Positions 17,509-25,496 of a DNA stretch of 64,000 nt are shown piece after piece. Origin of the DNA: Massilia sp. Leaf139 (lineage in GTDB: Bacteria; Pseudomonadota; Gammaproteobacteria; Burkholderiales; Burkholderiaceae_D); the NCBI RefSeq assembly GCF_001424165.1, contig NZ_LMOJ01000025.1, positions 124,001 to 188,000 on the forward strand. Direction: 5' to 3'. Each line of letters starts with the position of its first letter. The first letter of the stretch is position 1. The position numbers and the translations under genes were made by a program. The notes under the pieces are model-generated. The model saw nothing but the letters and a program-made list of their open reading frames with translations, was not told the DNA's origin and made no database searches.

Positions 17509-18026
17509 GTCTGGTCAGTACTGTCGGCCGGGCGCGCGAACGCGCCACCGGTTATTGGGTCGCACGCAGCGAGCAGGAGCGCCGCTACCTGGCCGCCGGC
17601 TTCGGCGTCGTCCTGTGCGCGCTGGTGTATATCGGCCTGATCGAACCGGCCGTGGAGGGCCGCGCCCGCTTGCAGCGTTCGCTGCCCGAGCTGCGCCAGC
17701 AAGCGGCCCAGCTCGCCGGCATGGCCACCCAGGCGCGCGCGCTAGCGGGCCAGGCGCCGGTGCCGGTGTCGCCGATGACGCGCGAAAGCCTGATGGCCAG
17801 CCTGAGTGCGCGCGGCATCACGCCCGGCTCGCTCACGCTGACCGGAGAATTCGCGCGTTTGCAGGTAACCGGCGTATCCTTCGCCAATTTGGTGTCATGG
17901 CTCGATGCCCAGCGCCGCGAAAACCGCATCGCCGTGCAGGAAGGCAGTTTCACCGCCCAGGATCCGGTCGGGCAGGTCGACGCCAACCTGACGCTGCGCC
18001 AGGATAACGGGACCGCTGCCCGATGA
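17505..18026 (+). CDS. gspM: type II secretion platform protein GspM
   Basis: GspM is a small bitopic protein that partners GspL. The 173-residue product has a short cytoplasmic N-terminus, one membrane segment (about residues 30-48), a helical linker with LPELRQQAAQL and a periplasmic ferredoxin-like domain. It starts at the ATG overlapping the gspL stop and its stop overlaps the gspN start (ATGA). Confidence 0.92.
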   Translation: MSLVSTVGRARERATGYWVARSEQERRYLAAGFGVVLCALVYIGLIEPAVEGRARLQRSLPELRQQAAQLAGMATQARALAGQAPVPVSPMTRESLMASLSARGITPGSLTLTGEFARLQVTGVSFANLVSWLDAQRRENRIAVQEGSFTAQDPVGQVDANLTLRQDNGTAAR

Positions 18027-18796
18027 GGCGGGGCCTCGGTTGGCTGGTCGTGGTCGCTCTGGCGATCGCGCTGACGATGTTCGCCTTCTTGCCGGCCAGC
18101 TGGCTCGGCACGATGGTCGAACGCCAGACCGGCGGTCGTTTGACTCTCGGGGATGCGCAGGGTACGCTCTGGAACGGCTCAGCCTTTGTGGGCGGAGCGC
18201 CGGGCGAGGGCGGGTCGGTGACGCCGCTGCTGCCGGGACGTTTTACCTGGCACTTGTCGCCGCTGGTGCTGTTCGGGCGCGTGGACATGCGGCTCGAAAA
18301 TCCACAGGCGCTGGCGCAGCCGGTGCAGGTCACGGGCAGCTGGTCGCAGTGGCAGGTGAGCGAAGGACAATTGCTGTTGCCGGCGGAAGGGCTGGCCGGG
18401 CTGGGGGCGCCGCTCAACACGCTGGTGCCCACGGGCGTGATCCGGCTCTCGTGGAACCGGCTCGACCTGACGCGCCAGCCGAACAGTGTGGCGGTGACCG
18501 GACGCACGACCCTGACGATGAGCGATATGGGTTCGCGCATGGCGCCCGTCAAGCCGCTCGGCAGCTACGAGATGATGATGGACTGGCGCGGCCAGCAAGC
18601 CGACCTGGTGTTGCGCACGGTGCGCGGCGCCTTGCTGTTGTCGGGAAATGGAACACTGCAAAATGGGCGCCTGCGCTTTTCAGGGCAAGCGTCGGCCGCC
18701 GATGGCTACGAAGAAACCTTGGGCAACATGCTCAATCTTCTTGGCCAGCGCCGCATGGTGAACGGTAAAAACATAATCGCATTAGAGTTCAGATAA
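18023..18796 (+). CDS. gspN: type II secretion protein GspN
   Basis: GspN is an accessory protein of many, but not all, T2SS clusters. The 257-residue product has one N-terminal membrane segment (about residues 5-25) and a large periplasmic, strand-rich domain with the family pattern GxLTLGDAQGTLWNGSA near residues 40-56. The end NGKNIIALEF matches GspN C-termini. Its stop overlaps the gspD start by one base (TAATG). Its role is not settled in the literature. Confidence 0.88.
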   Translation: MRRGLGWLVVVALAIALTMFAFLPASWLGTMVERQTGGRLTLGDAQGTLWNGSAFVGGAPGEGGSVTPLLPGRFTWHLSPLVLFGRVDMRLENPQALAQPVQVTGSWSQWQVSEGQLLLPAEGLAGLGAPLNTLVPTGVIRLSWNRLDLTRQPNSVAVTGRTTLTMSDMGSRMAPVKPLGSYEMMMDWRGQQADLVLRTVRGALLLSGNGTLQNGRLRFSGQASAADGYEETLGNMLNLLGQRRMVNGKNIIALEFR

Positions 18797-21114
18797 TGAA
18801 AACATCCTTCCGTAGCACCCCCGAATTCTCCGCAGTGCGCTCGACTTCGCATCCGGCCCTGCGTCGCATTGCGGCCGGGGTCATGTTGTGCTGCGCGGTG
18901 GCCACGGCCTTGCCGCCGGCGCCCGCATTCGCCCAGGAAAACGCCGCCGCCTTGTCTTTCGTGAACGCCGACATCGAATCGGTGATCAAGGCCGTCGGCC
19001 ACTACACGGGGATGACCTTCATTATCGATCCGCGTGTCAAAGGCACGCTGACCCTGGTGTCGGAAAAATCGCTGACCAAGAGCCAGGCTTTCGGCCTGCT
19101 CACCTCCGCCCTGCGCCTGCAGGGCTTTGCCGTGGTGACCACCGGCGAAGGCTATGCCAAGGTGGTGCCGGAAGCCGAGGCCAAGCTGCAATCCTCGCCG
19201 ACCCAGGTCGGCAAGCGCGGCACCCGCGTGCAGGGCGACCAGATCGCCACGCAAATCTTCCACCTGTCGTATGAATCGGCGGCCAACCTGACGGCCGTGC
19301 TGCGTCCGCTCATCTCGCCGAACAATTCGATCATGGCCAATCCGGGCAACAATAGCCTGGTCATCACCGACTACGCCGACAACCTGCGCCGCCTGTCGCG
19401 CATCATTGCCGCGCTCGACGCGCCGGTGGCGGCCGACCTCGACGTGGTACCGATCCGTAACGGCATCGCCAGCGACATCGCCACCCTCGTCTCGCGCCTG
19501 ATGGAACCGGCCGCCGGCGGCGACTCCGGCCGCGTCACGATCCTGGCCGACGCCCGCACCAATTCGGTGGTGGTGCGCGCGCCTTCGCAAGCCCGCGCCA
19601 ACCTCGCCAAATCGCTGATCGCCAAGCTCGACCAGGCAACCAGCGAGAAAGGCAATATCCACGTCGTCTATCTGAAAAATGCCGACGCCAGCAAGGTGGC
19701 GCAGACGCTGCGCGCCGTCGTCTCGCAGGATGCCTCGGCGGTGCCGGTGCAGCAGCAGGGCACGGCGGGCGGCTCGATCCAGGCTGGCGCCGCGGGCGGC
19801 ACCGGTGGCGGCCTGGGCGGCGGCCAGCAGGGCCAGCAAGGCCTCGGCGCCGGCGGTTCCAGCAGCAACTACAGCCAGCAGGGCCAGGCCACCGCCGGCG
19901 GCGCGGGCGGTGGCGCCGGTTCCGGCTTCATTCAGGCGGACGCGTCCACCAACAGCCTGATCATCACGGCGCCAGATGCGATCTACCGCAACCTGCGCGG
20001 CGTCATCGACCAGCTCGACGTGCGCCGCGCCCAGGTGTATATCGAGGCGCTGGTGGTCGAGATGAACACGACCAAGGCGGCCGAATTCGGCGTCCAGTGG
20101 CTCGGTTTGTCGGGCAGCGACACCAGCAAATACCGGGTCGGCGCGATCCAGGGCTTCAAGTCGAACAGCGCCAACAACATCGTCAACCTGGCCGCCGCTG
20201 CGCGCGCCGGCGTCACCGGCGAAAGCGGCCCGCCGTCGCTGCCGGGCCTGACCCTCGGCATCTTCAAGCAGATCAACGGCGAGCTCGGCCTGGGCGCCGT
20301 GGCCAGCGCGCTGGAAAACGAAGGCGCGGCGAATGTGCTGTCCACGCCGAACATGATCACCCTCGACAATGAGCTGGCGACGATCAAGGTCGGCCGCAAC
20401 ATCCCGATCCTGACCGGCTCGTTCACGACGGCCGCCAGCGGCTCCACGAATCCGTTCCAGACGGTCGACCGCAAGGACATCGGCCTCTTGATGAAAGTGC
20501 GTCCGCAGATTTCCGAAGGCGGCGTCATCAAACTGTCGATCTACCACGAAAATTCCGACATCGACGAAACCCTGGATCGCCCGGAAGGCATCGTCACGAC
20601 CCTGCGCGCGATCGAGAGCAATGTCCTGGCCGACGATGGCCAGATCATCGTGCTGGGCGGCCTGATTTCGGACGACGAAAACCATCAGCAGGAGAAGGTA
20701 CGCGGCCTGGGCGACATCCCGGTGCTGGGCAACCTCTTCAAGTACCGCACCCGCACCCGCGAAAAAACCAACCTGATGGTCTTCCTGCGTCCGGTCGTGG
20801 TGCGCAGCAAGGAGCAGAACAACAGCATCTCGCTCGACCGCTACGAATACATGCGCGCCCTGGGCGTGACCACCCAGCCGCAAGACGATACCGTCCTGCT
20901 GCGCAGCCTCGGCGCGCCCGAACTGCCGCCGCTGACCAACGGCCAGCCGCCTGCCGGCGGCACCATGGCCACCCAGCCGCCGCCGGCCCCGCCGCCGGTG
21001 CGTCCGGGCGCGGCCACCGGCGCTGGCGTAACCCAGCCGGCCGCGCCGCAATCCCAACAGAACCAGGCGCCCGTGCCCCAATTCCGCCCGGTGACGCCGC
21101 CGAACCAGAAGTGA
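18796..21114 (+). CDS. gspD: type II secretion outer-membrane secretin GspD
   Basis: GspD forms the outer-membrane channel of the T2SS. The 772-residue product has a long signal peptide (about residues 1-46), the N0 domain (LSFVNADIESVIKAVG), N1-N3 ring domains to about residue 450 and the secretin core to about 690. A Gly/Gln/Ser-rich low-complexity insert occupies about residues 313-380 within the N3 region. The conserved secretin VPxLGxLFKxR region is visible (IPVLGNLFKYRTR). The C-terminus is a Pro/Ala/Gln-rich tail; no pilotin gene is seen nearby. Confidence 0.96.
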   Translation: MKTSFRSTPEFSAVRSTSHPALRRIAAGVMLCCAVATALPPAPAFAQENAAALSFVNADIESVIKAVGHYTGMTFIIDPRVKGTLTLVSEKSLTKSQAFGLLTSALRLQGFAVVTTGEGYAKVVPEAEAKLQSSPTQVGKRGTRVQGDQIATQIFHLSYESAANLTAVLRPLISPNNSIMANPGNNSLVITDYADNLRRLSRIIAALDAPVAADLDVVPIRNGIASDIATLVSRLMEPAAGGDSGRVTILADARTNSVVVRAPSQARANLAKSLIAKLDQATSEKGNIHVVYLKNADASKVAQTLRAVVSQDASAVPVQQQGTAGGSIQAGAAGGTGGGLGGGQQGQQGLGAGGSSSNYSQQGQATAGGAGGGAGSGFIQADASTNSLIITAPDAIYRNLRGVIDQLDVRRAQVYIEALVVEMNTTKAAEFGVQWLGLSGSDTSKYRVGAIQGFKSNSANNIVNLAAAARAGVTGESGPPSLPGLTLGIFKQINGELGLGAVASALENEGAANVLSTPNMITLDNELATIKVGRNIPILTGSFTTAASGSTNPFQTVDRKDIGLLMKVRPQISEGGVIKLSIYHENSDIDETLDRPEGIVTTLRAIESNVLADDGQIIVLGGLISDDENHQQEKVRGLGDIPVLGNLFKYRTRTREKTNLMVFLRPVVVRSKEQNNSISLDRYEYMRALGVTTQPQDDTVLLRSLGAPELPPLTNGQPPAGGTMATQPPPAPPPVRPGAATGAGVTQPAAPQSQQNQAPVPQFRPVTPPNQK

Positions 21115-21121
21115 TGCCATC

Positions 21122-22543
21122 ATGACCAACCTGTTGCCTTACGCCTTCGCCCGCGATCACGGGGTGTTGGCGCGCACTGGCGATGACACTGGACAGAGCG
21201 TCGAAGTGCTGGTGTCCAGCAGCACGCCGCCGGCCGCCATCGCCGAGGTCTCGCGCCGCTTCGGCCGCATCAGCTTGCGCCGTCTCGACCGCAGCGAACT
21301 CGACGATGCGATCGCCGCCGCCTATGCCTCCGCCGGCGGCGACGCCAGCCAGGTCGCCGACGAATTCGACGCCGACCTCGACCTGACGCGCCTGCTGCAA
21401 GACGTGCCGGCCATCGAAGACCTGCTCGAATCGTCCGACGATGCGCCCGTCATCCGCATGATCAATGCCCTGCTCACCCAGTCGCTGCGCGAAGGGGCGT
21501 CCGATATCCACATCGAACCTTTCGAGCAAACCTCGGTCGTACGTTTTCGTATCGATGGCGCCTTGCGCGACATCGTGCGTCCACGCAAGGGTATCCACGC
21601 CTCCCTCATCTCGCGTATCAAGATCATGTCGCAGCTCGACATCGCCGAAAAACGCCTGCCGCAGGATGGCCGCATCACGCTGCGCGTGGGCGGCAAACCC
21701 GTCGACGTGCGCGTCTCCACCTTGCCGACCGGCCACGGCGAGCGCGCCGTGCTGCGTCTGCTCGACAAGGAAGCGGGCCGCCTCGACCTGTCGCACCTGG
21801 GCATGAGTCCCGATCTGCTGCCGCAGTTCGACAAATTGATCAATCAGCCGCACGGCATCGTGCTGGTCACGGGCCCGACCGGTTCCGGCAAGACCACCAC
21901 GCTGTACGCGGCGCTGTCGCGTCTGAATGCCTCGACCACCAACATCATGACGGTGGAGGATCCGATCGAGTACGACCTGAACGGCGTCGGCCAGACCCAG
22001 GTCAACGCCCGCATCGACATGACCTTCGCGAAAGCCCTGCGCGCCATCCTGCGCCAGGATCCGGACGTGATCATGATCGGCGAGATCCGCGACCTGGAAA
22101 CGGCGCAGATCGCCGTCCAGGCTTCCCTCACCGGCCACCTGGTGCTGGCGACCCTGCACACCAACGATGCCGCCGCGGCCGTCACCCGCCTGCTCGACAT
22201 GGGCATCGAACCCTTCCTGCTGTCGTCGTCCCTGCTGGGCGTGATGGCGCAGCGCCTGGTGCGCAAACTCTGTTCGCACTGTAAGAAGAGCGACGGCGTG
22301 CACTGGCACGCGGTCGGCTGCGAGCGCTGCGGCCATACCGGCTACCATGGCCGGGTCGGCGTCTACGAGCTGCTGCAAACGGACGAGGGCATTCGCGCCC
22401 AGATCCACAACCAGGCCTCCGAGGCGGAAATCCGCGCCGCGGCCCAGGCCAGCGGCATGCGCACCATGCGCGAAGACGGCGAGCGCTGGCTGCGCGACGG
22501 CACCACGACGCAAGCCGAGTTGCTGCGTGTAACAAAAGACTGA
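21122..22543 (+). CDS. gspE: type II secretion ATPase GspE
   Basis: GspE is the cytoplasmic ATPase that powers pseudopilus assembly. The Walker A motif GPTGSGKTT is at residues 251-259, the Asp box and Walker B (DPDVIMIGEIRD) follow, and the His box is in TLHTNDAA. A tetracysteine zinc site (CSHC about 378-381 and CERC) is intact. N-terminal residues 1-100 form the GspL-binding domain. At 473 residues it is slightly shorter than classical GspE. Confidence 0.97.
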   Translation: MTNLLPYAFARDHGVLARTGDDTGQSVEVLVSSSTPPAAIAEVSRRFGRISLRRLDRSELDDAIAAAYASAGGDASQVADEFDADLDLTRLLQDVPAIEDLLESSDDAPVIRMINALLTQSLREGASDIHIEPFEQTSVVRFRIDGALRDIVRPRKGIHASLISRIKIMSQLDIAEKRLPQDGRITLRVGGKPVDVRVSTLPTGHGERAVLRLLDKEAGRLDLSHLGMSPDLLPQFDKLINQPHGIVLVTGPTGSGKTTTLYAALSRLNASTTNIMTVEDPIEYDLNGVGQTQVNARIDMTFAKALRAILRQDPDVIMIGEIRDLETAQIAVQASLTGHLVLATLHTNDAAAAVTRLLDMGIEPFLLSSSLLGVMAQRLVRKLCSHCKKSDGVHWHAVGCERCGHTGYHGRVGVYELLQTDEGIRAQIHNQASEAEIRAAAQASGMRTMREDGERWLRDGTTTQAELLRVTKD

Positions 22544-22556
22544 GCAAGGATCAAGG

Positions 22557-23777
22557 ATGCCGGCATTTCGCTATGAAGCTGTCGACGCGGGCGGCGCCAC
22601 CAAGAAGGGTGTCGTGAATGCCGACAGCCCGCGCGCCGCGCGCGCCGACTTGCGCGTGCAGGGACTGACGCCGCTGAACGTCGAGGCGATTGCCGCCCAG
22701 GTCGACGCCAGCGGCGTTACCCGTTCCCGCGGCTTCGGCGAACGCCTGTCCTCGGTCGAGCTGGCGCTGTTTACGCGCCAGATGGCCAGCCTGCTGGAAG
22801 CGGGGCTGCCGCTCGAACAGGCATTTACCGCGCTGCTGGAACAGGCCGAAAAGCCGTATCTGCGTGACCTGATCGCCTCGATCCGCGCCGAAGTCATGGG
22901 CGGCATCGCTTTTTCGGATGCCTTGTCGCACCACCCGCGCGATTTCGATCCGATCTACCGCGGCCTGGTCTCCTCGGGCGAGCAGATCGGCCAGCTGGCG
23001 CGCGTGCTGTCGCGCCTGGCCGACTACATCGAGCGCCGCAATTCGCTGGTGCAGAAGGTACGCCTGGCGTTTACCTATCCGGCCATCGTCACCGTCGTCG
23101 CCTTTGCCATCGTTATTTTCCTGCTCACCTATGTGGTGCCGCAGATCGTGTCGGTGTTCGCCAACACCAAGCAGAAGCTGCCGCTGCTGACGGTGCTGAT
23201 GCTGGCCGTGTCGGACTTCATGCGCGCCTGGGGCATCGTGCTCGGGATCGCCCTGGTGGCCGCCTGGTTCGCCTGGCGCCGGGCGCTGCAAAACCCGGCC
23301 CTGAAACGGCGCTGGCATACCTGGCTGCTGACGGCGCCCGTGTACGGCAAGTTCGAACGCAGCCTGAACACGGCCCGCTTCGCCAGTACGCTCGCGATCA
23401 CGACCGGTTCCGGCGTGCCCATCCTGCGCGCTCTCGACACCAGCCGCGATACCTTGTCGAACGTCGCCATGCGCGAACTGGTCGAACAGGCGACCGCCAG
23501 CGTGCGCGAGGGCATCAGCCTGGCGCGGGCGCTTTCCGTGCAAAAACATTTTCCGCCGATGCTGGTGCATATGATCCGCGCCGGCGAAATCACCGGCGAA
23601 CTGCCGGCCATGCTGGAACGCGCGGCCAATTCCCAACAGGCCGACCTCGAGCGCCGCACGCTGACCATTGCCGGCCTGCTCGAGCCGGTGCTGATCCTGG
23701 CCATGGGCCTGGTGGTGCTCCTGATCGTGCTGGCGGTCTTGATGCCGATCATTGAAATCAACCAGCTGGTGCGCTAA
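22557..23777 (+). CDS. gspF: type II secretion inner-membrane protein GspF
   Basis: GspF is the polytopic platform protein of the T2SS. The 406-residue product has two homologous cytoplasmic helical domains (about residues 70-165 and 275-370), each with the ExxxxFxRxMxxLLxxGxPL-like consensus. Three membrane segments lie at about 170-195, 220-240 and 378-400. A duplicated GspF architecture and the final IIEINQLV are typical. It starts 13 bases after gspE. Confidence 0.97.
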   Translation: MPAFRYEAVDAGGATKKGVVNADSPRAARADLRVQGLTPLNVEAIAAQVDASGVTRSRGFGERLSSVELALFTRQMASLLEAGLPLEQAFTALLEQAEKPYLRDLIASIRAEVMGGIAFSDALSHHPRDFDPIYRGLVSSGEQIGQLARVLSRLADYIERRNSLVQKVRLAFTYPAIVTVVAFAIVIFLLTYVVPQIVSVFANTKQKLPLLTVLMLAVSDFMRAWGIVLGIALVAAWFAWRRALQNPALKRRWHTWLLTAPVYGKFERSLNTARFASTLAITTGSGVPILRALDTSRDTLSNVAMRELVEQATASVREGISLARALSVQKHFPPMLVHMIRAGEITGELPAMLERAANSQQADLERRTLTIAGLLEPVLILAMGLVVLLIVLAVLMPIIEINQLVR

Positions 23778-23788
23778 CAAGGAAACCG

Positions 23789-24472
23789 ATGAAGCGTCTG
23801 CCTCTCTTATTTACACTGCTTGCCCTGATCTTCCTGGCGGTCTCGGCCACCTACTGGGGCATGCAACTGTATAAACCGGTGCAACGGCCCATCGCCGCCG
23901 CCGCGCCTGCCAGCCTGCCCGAGCCTTCGCCGGAAGCGGCCGCCACGCTCTTCGGCGGGCAGCCGGTGGCGAATGTCGCCACCAATTACCAGCTGACGGG
24001 CATCGTCGCCGCCGGGCGCGACAGCGTCGCCATCATCGTCGCCGACGGCCAGCCGCCGAAAGCCTTGAAAGTAGGGCGCGAACTGGCGCCCGGCGTCAGC
24101 ATCAGCGAAGTGCATGCGCGTTATGTCATGCTGTCCGAGGGCGGCGTCATGAAGCGTATCGACCTCGCGCCCGACACCAAGCCAGCCATTGCGCTGTCGG
24201 GCGGCGCCGTGCCGCCGATGCCGATGCCGCCGCAGCCGACGGTCGCTCCGGCCGGCGCCATGCCGACGACCGAACCGCAGACGGCGCCGGGCGCCATCCA
24301 GAGTCCGCCGCCACCTGGGGAAGTTAATCCGGTTGTGCCGCAGGGACAGGAACCGCCTCAGGAAGGCCCACCGGCCGACATCGCGCCGCCACCGCCTAAC
24401 CAGCCGCAAATGCCGCAGCCGACCCGCTCGATGGGCAGCCCGGTCAGCGGCGACGCACCCGTGCTGCGCTGA
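23789..24472 (+). CDS. gspC: short GspC-like type II secretion protein without PDZ domain
   Basis: GspC couples the platform to the secretin. The 227-residue product has one N-terminal membrane segment (about residues 5-25) and an HR-type beta domain (about 55-135) with the NYQLTGIVAAGRDSVAIIVADGQPPKALKVG pattern split here by my reading into NYQLTGIV and ALKVGREL. After about residue 140 there is only Pro/Gln/Met-rich low-complexity sequence. The PDZ or coiled-coil ending of classical GspC is absent. It closes the cluster, which begins with gspG; in many T2SS operons gspC comes first. Confidence 0.85.
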   Translation: MKRLPLLFTLLALIFLAVSATYWGMQLYKPVQRPIAAAAPASLPEPSPEAAATLFGGQPVANVATNYQLTGIVAAGRDSVAIIVADGQPPKALKVGRELAPGVSISEVHARYVMLSEGGVMKRIDLAPDTKPAIALSGGAVPPMPMPPQPTVAPAGAMPTTEPQTAPGAIQSPPPPGEVNPVVPQGQEPPQEGPPADIAPPPPNQPQMPQPTRSMGSPVSGDAPVLR

Positions 24473-24511
24473 TCTTTACGCCGCGCACGCCCGTGCGCGA
24501 CGTCCCTGCTG

Positions 24512-25243
24512 TCAGCGCCGCAGCTTCGTAAACGCCGCGAACTCCCACGACCTGAAGCCCACCAGCAAGGTCATCCCCTCGCGCTCTTGGGCCGGCAGGC
24601 GCCGGTCGTTGCGGTGCAGCCGCGTCAATTCTCCCGCCAGTTGATGGATCTTCTGTGCCAGCTCGGCCGCGCTGGCGGCCGACAGGCGCGCCGGTAGGCA
24701 CATCAGCGTCTCGCCGGCGCCGTCGAAACGGCCGGCAAAATAATCCGGCACGATCTGCTCGCGGAAATAATGCTGCACCGGCCCGTCCGGCAGCCAGTGG
24801 AAGGCGTTCGATACACGCAGCGTGTAGCGGTTCAGCGGACGCAATTCGATGATGCCGAGCCGGTCGAGTTCGACCAGGCAGCCGATGCACTCGGCCTCGG
24901 TCAGGCGATAGGTCTCGACGATCTGCTCCATGCTCCAGTAACCGAGGCAGCAGATCGCCACCAGCAGCAGGCGCGGCTTGGCGACCAGCGCCGTTTCCTG
25001 GGGCAGGGTCAGGGCGTCGGGCTGGGCGCGCGCGTCGGCGGCGCCGCGCAGCACGTCCTCGAAGGCGATGCCGGCCGCCTGGCAGATCTGCGCCAGGCGC
25101 GACAAGGGCATGTCTTTCTGTCCAAACATGCGCTTGACGCTGGACTCGCTCATGTCAATGCGTTCGGCCAGCGTTTTATAGGTCAAATTCGCCGCGCGCA
25201 GCTGGGCGCGCAGCACGTCGACGATCTGCTCGGGTGAGCTCAT
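24512..25243 (-). CDS. Xre-family helix-turn-helix transcriptional regulator
   Basis: This 243-residue DNA-binding protein has a Cro/C1-type HTH at about residues 10-65 (LTYKTLAERIDMSESSVKRMF is the helix-turn-helix core). The remaining 170 residues are helical with no recognised ligand domain; a winged-helix-like LTEAECIGCLVELDRLGIIEL stretch lies at about 113-133. Similar long Xre proteins are common in Burkholderiales without known targets. It is convergent with the T2SS cluster and divergent from the matrixin-like gene, which makes that gene or itself a possible target (inference). AGGA precedes the ATG. Confidence 0.85.
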   Translation of the reverse strand: MSSPEQIVDVLRAQLRAANLTYKTLAERIDMSESSVKRMFGQKDMPLSRLAQICQAAGIAFEDVLRGAADARAQPDALTLPQETALVAKPRLLLVAICCLGYWSMEQIVETYRLTEAECIGCLVELDRLGIIELRPLNRYTLRVSNAFHWLPDGPVQHYFREQIVPDYFAGRFDGAGETLMCLPARLSAASAAELAQKIHQLAGELTRLHRNDRRLPAQEREGMTLLVGFRSWEFAAFTKLRR

Positions 25244-25249
25244 GGATTT

Positions 25250-25285
25250 CCTGTACTCGGCAATGGGCGGCGATCAATGTACAGG
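25250..25285. promoter_or_regulatory. inverted repeat near Xre regulator start
   Basis: CCTGTAC (25250-25256) and GTACAGG (25279-25285) form a perfect 7-bp inverted repeat with a 22-base spacer, seven bases before the regulator's ATG on the minus strand. The spacing would place both half-sites on roughly the same helix face over three turns. It could be an autoregulatory operator; the remaining 200 bases up to the metalloprotease show no convincing promoter. Confidence 0.35.
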
Positions 25286-25496
25286 CGAATGGTCAAAGCG
25301 GCAAGACGCCGCGCGCCCGATTTCCCCTTCCACCCCGGCTTGACCAAAACGAGCTCAGCGCGAAAAAAGTTCCATTAGATTGATGAAGGTTCGATCTTGG
25401 CGAACCGACTCGCGCACTACCCTTGCGCATTGAATCGGCGCATCGCTACGCGAACTGGGTTATTCCATCAACAAGCAGCGTGCAAAGGAAATGGTC

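Noticed and set aside
18706..21129. Long open frame (about 807 codons) antisense to gspD
   Set aside because: It mirrors the real gene in a GC-rich frame, is Ala/Arg/His-rich with no domain, and gspD is unmistakable.
25250..25285. Intrinsic terminator at the CCTGTAC/GTACAGG repeat
   Set aside because: The 22-base spacer and lack of a T-run make an RNA hairpin terminator unlikely; a protein operator is the better reading.
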